This document shows, piece after piece, positions 9,854 through 21,646 of a stretch of 64,000 bases of DNA. The notes below the pieces were generated by a model. It did no database searches. It was given only the letters and a program-made list of their open reading frames with translations, and was not told the origin of the DNA. The stretch comes from Bretschneidera sinensis (Eukaryota; Streptophyta; Magnoliopsida; Brassicales; Akaniaceae). Location: the NCBI GenBank assembly GCA_023935145.1, contig CM043697.1:51916001-51980000 (forward strand), written 5' to 3'. How positions within the stretch are numbered: position 1 is the first letter of the stretch; every line of letters starts with the position of its first letter. The translations under genes and the position numbers were made by a program.

Positions 9854-11500
9854 TTATCCACTTGTCTGAGGATGATAAGGTGTTGCCACCTTATGAGTCA
9901 CTTTGTATTTCTTGAGCAGGGCCTCAATTGTACGGTTGTAGAAGTGTAATCCACCATCACTAATAATCACACAAGGCATTCCAAACCTAGCAAATATGTT
10001 AGATCTTAAGAAATCTGCAACAACTTTTGAGTCATTAGTTCTAGTGGCTTTAGCCTCCATCCACTTAGACACATAATCAACAACCAAAAGAATATAAAGA
10101 AACCTGTTAGATAAAGGAAACGGACCCATGAAATCAATGCCCCAAACATTGAAAATCTCAACAGTTATAATATGGGCCATAGGCATCTGATCCCTAGAGC
10201 CTAAGTTACCTGTCCTCTGGTACCTATCATAAGTCATGCAATACAAGTATGCATCCTTAAGAATAGAAGGCCAGAAAAAACCACAATCTAATACCTTACG
10301 GGCTGTCCTACATGCACCAAAGTGTCCACCACAAGACTTAGAATGACAAAAGGCAAATATCGATTTATGCTCAGATTTAGGGACACACCTCCTAATGATT
10401 TGATCACTACAATGCTTCCACAAATAAGGTTCATCCCATATGTAATGCCTAGCCATATGCTTAAGTTTTTCTTTATTAGAACGAGGTAAAGTGTTAGGAA
10501 ATTGCCTAGTAACTAAATAATTCACAATATCAGCATACCAAGGCTCACTTACCTCAATCCCAAAGAGCTGCTCATCTGGGAATGATTCTTGCAGGGGTAG
10601 GACGTCATCCTCATGAACAAGTCTGCTCAAATGGTCAGGTACCAAGTTTTCACTCCCCTTCTTGTCCTTGATCTCCAAATCAAATTCTTGAAGCAAAAGC
10701 ACCCATCTAATCAGTCTTGGTTTGGCCTCCTTCTTTGTCATTGGATACTTAAAAGCTGCATGATTAGTATAAACAACAACTTTAGTTTGAAGTAAATAAG
10801 AGCGAAATTTATCTAAGGCAAAAACGACAGCAAGGAGCTCTTTTTCAGTTGTGGAATAGTTCAATTGAGCATCATTGAGTGTCCTAGAGGCATAGTAGAT
10901 GGCGTAGGGCTTCTTGTCCATTCTTTGTCCCAAAACAGCCCCAACAGCGTAATCTGAGGCGTCACACATCAATTCAAAAGGTAAGGACCAATTAGGTGGA
11001 GACATGATGGGAGCAGTAGTCAATAACTCCTTCAGCTTCTCAAAAGCTTTCTTGCACTCCTCATCAAACTCAAAGAGAGTGTCCTTCTGGAGCAAACGAC
11101 ACAAAGGCCTTGATACCTTAGAGAAATCCTTGATAAACCGCCTGTAAAATCCTGCATGACCAAGAAATGAACGAACCTCTCTCACACAAGTGGGAGAGGG
11201 TAAGTAACGCACAAGATCTACCTTAGATTTATCAACCTCAATCCCCCTAGCAGATATGATATGTCCTAAAACAATCCTTTGAGTCACCATGAAGTGACAC
11301 TTTTCCCAATTTAGAACCAAGTTAGTTTCAACACAACGTTTCAGAATAAGTTCCAAATTTCCTAAGCATGCATCAAAATCTCTACCAAAGACACTGAAGT
11401 CATCCATAAAGACCTCAATGATATTCTCGATGTATTCAGAGAAAATGGAAAGCATACAATGTTGAAACATACCTAGTGCATTGCACAATCCGAATGGCAT
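9854..11500 (-). pseudogene. A-minus RT, RNase H and integrase core
   Basis: The 548-codon frame holds RT from [12 protein letters not shown] with catalytic FMDD ([11 protein letters not shown]) and the connection ([17 protein letters not shown]). RNase H follows ([30 protein letters not shown]), then an integrase zinc region ([10 protein letters not shown]...CMTYDRYQ) and core ([20 protein letters not shown]). It ends at TAA replacing a CAA (HPQTSG-stop). RNase H has TNH instead of TDH, losing a catalytic Asp. The zinc site has both second-pair cysteines altered (CMTYDRY against CMTCDRC). The protein is dead. Confidence 0.88.
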
Positions 11501-12202
11501 GCGTCTGTAGGCATAAGTGCCAAAAGGGGAAGTGAAGGTGGTCTTCTCTTGGTCCTCTTGCGCTATATAGATCTGGTTGTACCCATTATATCCATCTAAA
11601 AAACAATGAAAAGGATAACCAGCTAACCTCTAAAGCATCTGATCGATGAAGGGCAGAGGGAAATGGTCCTTCCTTGTTGAAGCGTTGAGCTTCCTATAGT
11701 CTATGCAAACTCGATAACTAGTTACCACTCTTTGAGGTACAAGCTCATTCTCCTCATTCTTTACCACAGTAACTCCTGACTTCTTTGGTACAACTTGAAC
11801 AAGAGACACCCACTTGCTATCTGAAATAGGGTAAATAACGCCACAATCAAGTAACTTAATTACCTCATCTTGCACAACCTTCATCATAGGTGGATGTTGG
11901 CGTCTTTGGGTATCTCTGGTGGGTTTGGCACCATCCTCCAACATGATCCTATGGAAGCACATAGTTGGGCTAATTCCCTTGATATCTGCCAAAGTCCAAC
12001 CAATGGCGGTCTTATACTTCTTCAGAACGTCCACAAGCTTCTTTTCTTGGTTCTCCTCCAACTTCGAGGATATAATAACAGGCAGCATCTCCTTGTCTCC
12101 CAAACAGACATACTTCAAGTGATCTGGCAAAACCTTAAGCTCAAGTGTAGGGGCCTGTATCACTGAAGGTAACATTTTGTTAGTGGAAATAGGAAAGGAC
12201 AA
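11501..12202 (-). pseudogene. A-minus RT N-terminal region
   Basis: A frame at 11630-12202 covers the protease-RT linker and RT fingers: [17 protein letters not shown] segment, [33 protein letters not shown], and [25 protein letters not shown]. It stops at a TAG where other copies have GAG. The remaining 130 bases to the next frame encode the FLDGY block with the first catalytic Asp still present. Confidence 0.85.
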
Positions 12203-12229
12203 AGAAGGAATAGACCTTGGTAATATGGG

Positions 12230-12985
12230 TCAAGCCTCAAGGGAGGCTACGGTTTTGATCACAATGGGCTCTTCAGCATTCTCTAACTCAGCCTTAGAAA
12301 TAGATTCTCCATTCTCAGTATAACCAACTACTTTAGAGAGTGTTACTTTCAACTCATCCTCTTCCATTGCTTCCAAAAATCTCTGCGCAAGTGAGTCAAT
12401 ATCATCAATAGAAAAACAGGGTTTAATGTCACTCAATGGATACCTCATGGCTTCAAAGATGTTGAAGCGTATAACTTCATTATCAAATTCCATGGTTAGA
12501 GTTCCCTCATAAACATCGATCTTTGTTCTTGCGGACCTCATGAATGGGCGCCCTAAAAGCAACGGAGTAGAATTTAGGGGCGAATCTTCCATATCAATGA
12601 CATAGATGTCTGCAGGAAAAATGAGTTGATTCACTTGCACAAGAACATCTTCAACGTATCCTTTAGGATACTTATTAGATCGATCAGCCAATTGGATAAC
12701 AACATTATCACTTTTAAGTGCACCTAGCTCTAAAGAAGCATAAAGACTATAAGACATCACATTAATTGAAGCTCCTAAGTCTAGCATGACATTATCAAAT
12801 TTGTTGGTACCAATCACACAAGGAACAGAAAAACTCCCTGGATCCTTAAGCTTTGGTGGCAATTTCCTTTGGATGACAGCAGAGACTGTCTCATTCAACT
12901 TCACCACCTCCTTCTCACGAGTCTGCTCCTTGTAGTGCAAAGCTCCTTCAGAAACTTGGCATATCTTGGCACTTGCTTCAAGCAC
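12230..12985 (-). pseudogene. A-minus aspartic protease
   Basis: The frame carries the protease core: [28 protein letters not shown], with catalytic Asp in DLGAS, and the later LLLGRPFMRSARTKID motif. It is out of frame with upstream gag because one G is missing in the Arg-Gln stretch just before it (near 12930). It ends at a TGA that replaces a CGA (a CpG C-to-T change). The LLGRPF motif is intact here, whereas A-plus and A3 have LLRRPF. Confidence 0.85.
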
Positions 12986-14430
12986 TCAATCAAAGGCATG
13001 TTGACTTGTACCTTCTTAAAAATCTCCAAGATGGCCTGATCAGATTCATCCTTCTTGGTTTTGGCAAACCTACTAGGAAAAGGTACACGAGCAAAAGGAT
13101 TAGAATCAAAAGAGTGTTTAGGGATATGTTCGTTACTTTGAGGTTTTAAAACATTCTCAAATGATGGAGGACCAATCACTTCCGCTATTGAAGTGGCGGA
13201 ATCTTTCTGTATTTCCTTCTTGGTGCTCTTAACATCGTCTTCCTCATCGTGGGTCACTTTGGCTTTCTTTTGAGTTTTAGGAATATCTACAAGGGTTTTA
13301 CCACTCCTTGTGGTAACAGCTTTAGCTTGCTCGATAATTGGGTTGGAAACAGTGTTGCTAGGCAATTTTTCACTCTCTGTTATCTTCCCCATGAAGTCCA
13401 CCACTTGTCTCAATTTCTTCTTCAGCTCTGCAATAACCTTAGTGTGAGCCTGTTGACCTGTAACAAGAGTTTGAGTAGCAGTAGTTAAATTCTGTTGCCC
13501 TTGAGCAAGGGACTTTAAAATTTCATCATAATTAGAAGCAACAGAATTTGTAGGCGCAATAGAATTAGGGACAAAGTTTTGAGGTACCTGAGGCCTCATA
13601 AACAAACCTGAAGGGCGTGGAAACACTTGCCCTTGACCTTGAGGGTTCTGAACATTATCATTGTTGGCCCAACAAAAATTGGGGTGATCTCTAAGCCCAG
13701 GGTTATATGTGTTAGAGAAAGGGTTGTACCTTTGTCCACCTTGATTACCTTGAAACCCAACAGTGTTAAGAGACTCCCATCCTCCATTGTTGATTAGTTG
13801 GGGACATTGGTCAGTTGGATGCACTTGAGTACAGCACACACCACAGATTTGAGCAACTTGTTGTGCTTGTGCTCCATTCACGTTCAGTACCTGAGACAGA
13901 AGAGTAGGCATTTTATTAACTTTTTCCTCAAGAGAAGAGTTAGAACATACCTCATTCACCCCACGAGTGGCGTTTAACACTCCCTCATATTGTTGATAAT
14001 TAAGAGCACGTTGGGCGAGCAACTCCTTAGCAACATCAGGTGTCTTATCAATAAAAGAACCTCCGGCAGCAGCATCTAACAATTGACGTTCGAGGGGGAA
14101 AAGTCCCTCATAAAAGTAAGTGAGAAGATTCCTTTCTTTCATCGCATGTGAAGGACATGATGCAATTAAGCTCTTGAATCTCTCATAATAGGCATAGAAC
14201 GCCTCATCCTTCCTTAGCTCAATTCCAGTTATCTGCTTCCTCAAGACAGTAATTATTGAGGCAGGGAAGTACTTAGTCAGAAACGCAGTTATCAGCTTCT
14301 CCCATGTGTTGATATAACCCGAGGGTAGATCAAACAACCAAGTCTTTGCCCTATCTTCAAGTGAAAAAGGGAATGACTTCAGCTTCAGAATGTTGAGATC
14401 CGCATTTTGTGGGCACATACTTGAACACAC
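12901..14430 (-). pseudogene. A-minus Gag, main part
   Basis: The 509-codon frame covers the Gag core (LKSFPFSLEDRAKTWLFDLPSGYINTWEKL, YERFKSLIASCPSHAM, LLDAAAGGSFIDKTPDVAKELLAQRALNYQQYEG). A CCHC zinc knuckle (CGVCCTQVHPTDQC) follows, then a Gln/Asn/Pro-rich linker. The knuckle has V in place of G before the His. The frame runs out after a one-base deletion into a false C-terminus (TTRSRLVRRRW). Confidence 0.87.
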
Positions 14431-14433
14431 AAA

Positions 14434-14822
14434 CTAGAACCCCTTGAGATGTTTTTGAGGATCTTCGTTTGTGAGCCTATGGAATTTGGTCAAATGGTGC
14501 AAGAACCCACTCTTCAGTTCGAACTCAGCCATCTTGCCAACTACTGGTTCTAGATAAGTAATACAAGTTGGTGCAGCTCCCCCATCAGTTGAAGAAGACA
14601 TTTGCCTAATAGTTTCAGCCATTGGTACTTCGTCTTCCTTACTTGAGTCTTCTAAGTCAGGTATGCCTTCTTCCTCGTCTGACAAGTGATGTGAAAATTA
14701 TCTGACTCCTCCGACTCTAGCCTACCTACTTGGTGAGGTGGGGGTTGATTTGTAGAAAGTGCAACTTCTTTTAGTAAAACCAAGCGTTTTCTAAGTTCTT
14801 GAGTCTTTCTACTGACATTCAT
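14434..14822 (-). pseudogene. A-minus Gag N-terminus
   Basis: The gag ATG is probably at 14822 (ATGAATGTCAGTAGAAAG, giving M-N-V-S-R-K-T). The other family A copies have extra bases after this ATG and use the in-frame ATGTCAGCA or ATGTCAACA. A T-run one base shorter than in A3 and A5 (near 14693) shifts the frame. The frame then resumes as the acidic stretch (SDEEEGIPDLEDSSKEDEV) through MAETIRQMSSSTDGGAAP to a TAG at 14434. These breaks separate it from the main Gag frame. Confidence 0.75.
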
Positions 14823-15048
14823 GGACCTAAATAAAAAAAAGCAAAGGAATCAATATATAAGTTAAAGTTTGAAATACAAATAATAATGAGCTTCCCTTCA
14901 TACAAATGGTTTTAAGGAAGTCACATGCTAAAATTGCAATCAAGTAAAACACAAGGTATATTATATGCAAATTTTACAAGTAAGCAGAATATTAACAAGT
15001 TAAATACACTAAAATATAGAGATTTTGCAATCCCCGGCAACGGCACCA
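14823..15048 (-). other. A-minus leader and primer binding site (tRNA-Asp type)
   Basis: The primer site is at 15029-15048. On the minus strand it reads TGGTGCCGTTGCCGGGGATT, complementary to the 3' end of plant tRNA-Asp with one C-to-T change from TGGCGCC. Two bases separate it from the LTR. The leader between it and the gag ATG is about 205 bp, AT-rich and non-coding. Confidence 0.88.
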
Positions 15049-15050
15049 TT

Positions 15051-16213
15051 TGATAGACCGTTTTTACAAGAAAAGTGATTAGTAGGGTATTGTTATTGGT
15101 CGGGGATTGTGGGTACTCTATACTAAAGAGTCATAAAAATAATAAAAATTGATTTGGTTGGTTTAATTAGCAGTTTATAAAAAAATATAAATCTACATCT
15201 ATTTACATTACACAAGATTAGGGGAGTTTTCATGATCTGGTATTTCTTTTTACTAATTTTACTAAGGAAATTAAAGAACAATTATTTACAATTGATCATT
15301 TTCTCTCACAATTCAGAAAATCAAGTTTGTTAAATGACTAATTAAATTGTTTCAATGTAGACAACGAATTCGTGCCTTAATCACATATCCGAATTGAATC
15401 AAAGTGCAAGCTTAAAGAGATCATGCACTTTGTAAATTCCTTCTTAGATAATCACTAAGCTTAGGAAAAGTCCATCAGCTAGTTATTTTGTTTAAGCAAT
15501 CAAGTTAATACTCAGTGCATCCTTACAATTACATAAACAAATCATTAAGATCTAAAGGAATTATGATTCAATAACATGTTCCTTATTCTTATGAAAAAGT
15601 CCATGGATAAAGAACATGCAATTTCCAGAACATTGGCTATTGTTGATAGCTTTTACCACTTTAAATCATACTTCGGATCAATTAGGTGATCGAAAGTGCG
15701 ATTATGGCTTCACTGATTTACAATATCAAAGTTTTCAATATAACAGAACTGAAAATTCAACATATGTAATGAATTCATATGTCTACATATCATGAACAAT
15801 TCGAAAACATTAAAGAATAAATCTGAAAATTAACCAACTCATTGAATTAACAATAATCTCTAACATAAGAATCCAAGGCTGAAACAATTAAAAAGAATAG
15901 CCGTAAGGGGTATACTTCTTGAACACACTCAAGGAAGCTTGAGATGTTAATGGTGATGAACCTCACGACTATGATGATAGATGAAGGAGAACACATTTTG
16001 GAAAAGTCCTAATGTGCTCACAATTGGAGATGGAATGGTGGACTGTTTCAGCCTTTTACTTCTTGAATTTTGAGTAGAGATGCTTCCAAAAGAAAGGATG
16101 ATCTCTTTCAGCTTACAAACACCCTATTTATAGAGCTTAGAACAACCCTCTAAGCTTAGGAAAAGCAAGAAAACGATGCTAAAAACAAGCCATGAAACAT
16201 GCAAGGAAACAAT
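15051..16213 (-). repeat. 5' LTR-A of A-minus, broken
   Basis: The R/U5 side of the LTR (on the minus strand) is complete from 15051, including the TATA box at 16125-16132. It breaks off at about 16213, inside the 24-bp TTGCATGTTT repeat. The outer 268 bp of this LTR reappear at 25214-25481. The intervening stretch was lost in the deletion that also removed the 5' end of A-plus. Confidence 0.85.
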
Positions 16214-16215
16214 GC

Positions 16216-17114
16216 TCAGATAATTTTCACATGACTTGTCAGACGAGGAGGAAGACATACCTGACTTAGAAGACTCAAGTTAGGAAGATGAAGTACCAAT
16301 GGCTGAAACTATTAGGCAAATGTCTTCTTCAACTGATGGGGGAGCTGCACCAACTTGTATTACTTATCCAGAACCCGCAGTTGGCAAGATAGCTGAGTTC
16401 GAACTGAAGAGTGGGTTCTTGCACCATTTGCCCAAATTCCATGGGCTTACTAACGAAGATCCTCACAAACATCTCAAGGAGTTCCAGTTTGTGTGTTCAA
16501 GTATGTGCCCACAAAATGCGGATCTCAACGTTCTGAAGCTGAAGTCATTCCCTTTTTCACTTGAAGATAGGGCAAAGACTTGGTTGTTTGATTTACCCTC
16601 GGGTTACATCAACACATGGGAGAAGCTGATGACTGAGTTTCTGACTAAGTACTTCCCTGCCTCAAGGATTACTGTCTTGAGGAAGCAGATAACTGGAATT
16701 GAGCAAAGGAAGGATGAGGCGTTCTATGCCTACTACGAGAGATTCAAGAGCTTAATTGCATCATGTCCTTCACATGGGATGAAAGAAGGGAATCTTCTCA
16801 CTTACCTTTATGAGGGACTTCTCCCCCTCGAACGTCAATTGTTAGATGCTGCTGCCGGAGGTTCTTTTGTCGATAAGACACCTGATGTTGCTAAGGAGTT
16901 ACTCGCCCAACGTGCTCTTAATTATCAACAATACGAGGGAGTGTTAAACTCCACTCATGGGGTGAATGAGGTATCTTCTAACTCTGCTCTTGAGGAAAAA
17001 GTTAATAAAATGTCTACTCTTCTATCTCAGGTACTGAACGTGAATGGAGTACAAGTACAACAAGTTGCTCAAATCTGTGGTGTGTGTTGCACTCAAGGGC
17101 ATCCAACTGACTAA
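16216..17114 (+). pseudogene. A-plus Gag
   Basis: Coding sequence starts within the acidic N-terminal region. The clean frame begins at 16299 (MAETIRQMSSS) and carries the Gag core (SGFLHHLPKFHGLTNEDPHK, SFPFSLEDRAKTWLF). It ends at a TAA (17112-17114) that replaces the CAA of HPTDQC, inside the CCHC zinc knuckle. Downstream sequence stays in the same frame, so this is one point nonsense mutation in an otherwise continuous polyprotein. Confidence 0.87.
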
Positions 17115-20100
17115 TGTCCCCAACTGATCAACAATGGAGGATGGGAGTCTCTTAACGCTGTTGGGTTTCAAGGTAATCAAGGTGGACAAAGGTACAACCC
17201 TTTCTCTAACACATATAACCCTGGGCTTCGAGATCACCCCAATTTTCGTTGGGCCAACAATGATAATGTTCAGAACCCTCAAGGTCAAGGGCAAGTGTTT
17301 CCACACCCTCAAGGTTTGTTTATGAGGCCTCAGGTACCTCAAAACTTTGTCCCTAATCCTATTGTACCTACAAATTTTGTTGCTTCTAATTATGATGAAA
17401 TTTTAAAGTCCCTTGCTCAAGGGCAACAGAATTTAACTACTGCTACTCAAGCTCTTGTTACAGGTCAACAGGCTCACACTAAGGATATTGCAGAGCTGAA
17501 GAAGCAATTGGGACAAGTGGTGGACTTCATGGGGAAGATAACAGAGAGTGGAAAATTGCCTAGAAACACTGTTCCCAACCCAATTATCGAGCAAGCTAAA
17601 GTTGTTACCACAAGGAGTGGCAAGACCCTTGTGGATGTTCTTAAAACTCAGAAGAAAGCCAAACTGACCCACCATGAGGAAGAGGACGTTGAGAGCACCA
17701 CAATGGCAGAAATGATTGGTCCTCCATCATCTGAGAATGCTTTAAAACCTCAAGGTAACGAACAAAGCCCTAAACACTCTTTTGATTCTAATCCTTTTGC
17801 TCGTGTACCTTTTCCTAGTAGGTTTGCCAAAACCAAGAAGGATGAATCTGATCAGGCCATCTTGGAGATTTTTAAGAAGGTACAAGTCAACATGCCTTTG
17901 ATTGAGTGCTTGAAGCAAGTGCCAAGATATGCCAAGTTTCTGAAGGAGCTTTGCACTACAAGGAGGCAGACTCGTGAGAAGGAGGTGGTGAAGTTGAATG
18001 AGACAGTCTCTGCTGTCATCCAAAGGAAATTGCCACCAAAGCTTAAGGATCCAGGGAGTTTTTCTGTTCCTTGTGTGATTGGTACCAACAAATTTGATAA
18101 TGTCAAGCTAGACTTAGGAGCTTCAATTAATGTGATGCCTTATAGTCTTTATGCTTCTTTAGAGCTAGGTGCACTTAAAAGTGATAATGTTGTTATCCAA
18201 TTGGCTGATGGATCTAATAAGTATCCTAAAGGATACGTTGAAGATGTTCTTGTGCAAGTAAATCAACTCATTTTTCCTGCAGACTTCTATATCATTGATA
18301 TGGAAGATTCTCCTCTAAATTCTACTCCGTTGCTTTTAAGGCGCCCATTCATGAGGACCGCAAGAACAAAGATCGATGTTTATGAGGGAACTCTAACCAT
18401 GGAATTTAATAATGAAGTTATACGCTTCAACATCTTTGAAGCCATGAGGTATCCATTGACTGACATTAAACCCTGTTTTTCTATTGATGATATTAACTCA
18501 CTTGCGCAGAGATTTTTGGAAGCAATGGAAGAGGATGAGTTGAAAGTAACACTCTCTCAAGGAGTTGGTTATACTGAGAATGGAGAATCTATTTCTAAGG
18601 CTGAGTTAGAGAATGCTGAAGAGCCCATTGTGATCAAAACCGTAGCCTCCCTTGAGGCCCGACCCATATTACCAAGGTCTATTCCTCTTTTGTCCTTTCC
18701 TATTTCCACTAACAAAATTTTACCTTCAGTGATACAGGCCCCTACACTTGAGCTTAAGGTTTTGCCAGATCACTTGAAGTATGTCTTTTTGGGGGACAAT
18801 GAGACACTACCTGTTATTATATCCTCGAAGTTGGAGGAGGACCAAGAAAAGAAGCTTGTGGACGTTCTGAAGAAGTACAAGACCGCCATTGGTTGGACTT
18901 TGGCAGATATCAAGGGAATTAGCCCAACCATGTGCGTCCATAGGATCCTGTTGGAGGATGGTGCCAAACCCACCAGAGATGCCCAGAGACGCCTACATCC
19001 ACCTATGATGAAGGTTGTGCAAGATGAGGTAATTAAGTTACTTGATTGTGGCGTTATTTACCCTATTTCAGATAGCAAGTGGGTGTCTCCTGTTCAAGTT
19101 GTGCCAAAGAAGTCAGGAGTTACTGTGGTAAAGAATGAGGAGAATGAGCTTGTACCTCAAAGAGTGGTAACTGGTTATCGAGTTTGCATAGACTATAGGA
19201 AGCTCAATGCTTCAACAAGAAAGGACCATTTCCCTCTGCCCTTCATCGATCAGATGCTCGAGAGGTTAGCTGGTTATCCTTTTTATTGTTTTTTGAATGG
19301 ATATAGTGGGTACAACCAGATCTGTATAGCGCAAGAGGACCAAGAGAAGACCACCTTCACTTGCCCTTTTGGCACTTATGCCTACAGACGTATGCCATTC
19401 GGATTGTGCAATGCACCAGGTACGTTTCAACGTTGTATGCTCTCCATTTTCTCTGAATACATCGAGAATATCATTGAGGTCTTTATGGATGATTTTAGTG
19501 TCTTTGGTAGAGATTTTGATGCAGGCTTAGGAAATTTGGAACTTATTCTGAAACGTTGTGTTGAAACAAACTTGGTTCTAAATTGGGAAAAATGTCACTT
19601 CATGGTGACTCAAGGGATTGTTTTAGGACATATCATATCTGCTAGGGCGATTGAGGTTGATAAATCTAAGGTAGATCTTGTGTGTTACTTACCCTCTCCC
19701 ACTTGTGTGAGAGAGGTTCGTTCATTTCTTGGTCATGCAGGATTTTACAGGAGGTTTATCAAGGATTTCTCCAATGTATCAAGGCCCTTGTGCCGTTTAC
19801 TTCAGAAGGACACTCTCTTTGAGTTTGATGAGGAGTGCAAGAAAGCTTTTGAGAAGCTAAAGGAGTTATTGACTACTGCTCCCATCATGTCTCCACCTAA
19901 TTGGTCCTTACCTTTTGAATTGATGTGTGACGCCTCAGATTACGCCGTTGGGACTGTTTTGGGACAAAGAATGGACAAGAAGCCCTATGCCATCTACTAT
20001 GCCTCTAGGACAATCAATGATGCTCAACTAAACTATTCCACAACTGAAAAAGAGCTCCTTGCTGTTGTTTTTGCCTTAGATAAATTTCGCTCTTATTTAC

Positions 20101-21187
20101 TTCAAACTAAAGTTGTTGTTTATACTTATCATGCAGCTTTGAAGTATCTGATGACAAAGAAGGAGGCCAAACCGAGACTGATTAGATGGGTGCTTTTGCT
20201 TCAAGAATTTGATTTGGAGATCAAGGACAAGAAGGGGAGTGAAAACTTGGTAGCTGACCATTTGAGCAGACTTGTTCATGAGGAGGACGTCCTACCCCTG
20301 CAAGAATCATTCCCAGATGAGCAGCTCTTTGGGATTGAGGTAAGTGAGCCTTGGTATGCTGATATTGTGAATTATTTAGTTACTAGGCAATTTCCTGACA
20401 CTTTACCTCGTTCTAATAAAGAAAAACTTAAGCATATGGCTAGGCATTACATATGGGATGAACCTTATTTGTGGAAGCATTGTAGTGATCAAATCATTAG
20501 GAGGTGTGTCCCTGAATCTGAGCATAAATCGATACTTGCTTTTTGTCATTCTGAGTCTTGTGGTGGACACTTTGGTGCTCGTAGGACAGCCCGTAAGGTA
20601 TTAGATTGTGGTTTTTTCTGGCCTTCTATTTTTAAGGATGCATACTTATATTGCATGACTTGTGACAGGTGTCAGAGGACAGGTAATTTAGGCTCTAGGG
20701 ATCAGATGCCCATGGCCCATATTATAACTGTTGAGATTTTCGAGGTTTGGGGCATTGATTTCATGGGTCCGTTTCCTTCATCTAACGGGTTTCTTTACAT
20801 TCTTTTGGCTATTGATTATGTGTCTAAGTGGGTGGAGGCTAAAGCCACCAGAACTAATGACTCTAAAGTTGTTGTAGATTTCTTGAGATCTAACATATTT
20901 GCTAGGTTTGGAATGCCTCGTGTGATTATTAGTGATGGTGGATTACACTTTTGCAACCGTACAATTGAGGCCCTGCTCAAGAAGTACAAAGTGACTCATA
21001 AGGTGGCAACACCTTATCATCCTCAGACGAGTGGACAAGCAGAGGTCTCAAATCGTGAGATTAAGGGGATTTTGGAGAAGACTGTGGGCCCTACACGCAA
21101 GGATTGGAGCAAAAGACTTGATGATGCACTTTGGGCTTATAGGACAGCTTACAAGACGCCAATTGGGATGTCTCCATTCAGACTTGT
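17115..21187 (+). pseudogene. A-plus Gag end, protease, RT, RNase H and integrase
   Basis: A frame in phase with gag (longest open part 17295-21296) carries Gag linker, protease ([11 protein letters not shown]), RT (FMDDFSVFG), RNase H, integrase zinc site ([10 protein letters not shown]...CMTCDRCQ) and core ([28 protein letters not shown]). A small deletion near 21187 shifts the last part. Several key residues are altered: FLNGYSG for FLDGYSG (first RT Asp lost), VYTYHAAL for VYTDHAAL (RNase H Asp lost), LLRRPF for LLGRPF (protease). The frame is long, but the enzymes look inactive. Confidence 0.88.
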
Positions 21188-21646
21188 CAGTTGGCGTGTC
21201 ACTTACCAGTTGAGCTTGAGCATAGGGCATGGTGGGCTGTTAAGTCTTTCAACATGGACATTGATGAGGCTGGTTTACATAGAAAACTCCAACTGAATGA
21301 ACTTGAGGAAATCAGAAACGAGGCATATGATAGTGCATGGATCTACAAGGAGAAAACTAGAGCTTTTCATGATAAGATGATCCGTGGCAAGGCCTTTGTT
21401 GTGGGCCAAAAAGTTCTTCTCTTCCATTCTAGACTTAAACTTTTTCCTGGTAAATTACGTTCTAGATGGGTGGGTCCATTCATTGTCACTAATATTTTTC
21501 CTCATGGTGCTATGCAGATAAAAAGTGACAAAACTGGAAATGAATTCAAGGTGAATGGTCATCGCTTGAAACCTTACTATGAGGTATTTGAGGAGCACAC
21601 TGTGGAGGATGTACCCCTCCTAGAGGTGCCACTCACAAAGGACTAA
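21188..21646 (+). pseudogene. A-plus integrase C-terminus (frameshifted)
   Basis: After a net 4-base loss around 21187-21195, the C-terminal integrase region continues in another frame: [20 protein letters not shown], then [20 protein letters not shown] and [11 protein letters not shown]. It ends [11 protein letters not shown] at 21646, the same end as in A3. Confidence 0.87.

Noticed and set aside
15029..15048. tRNA-Asp-like and tRNA-Met-like sequences
   Set aside because: Only 13-20 bases complementary to tRNA 3' ends are present, placed next to LTRs. These are primer sites, not tRNA genes.
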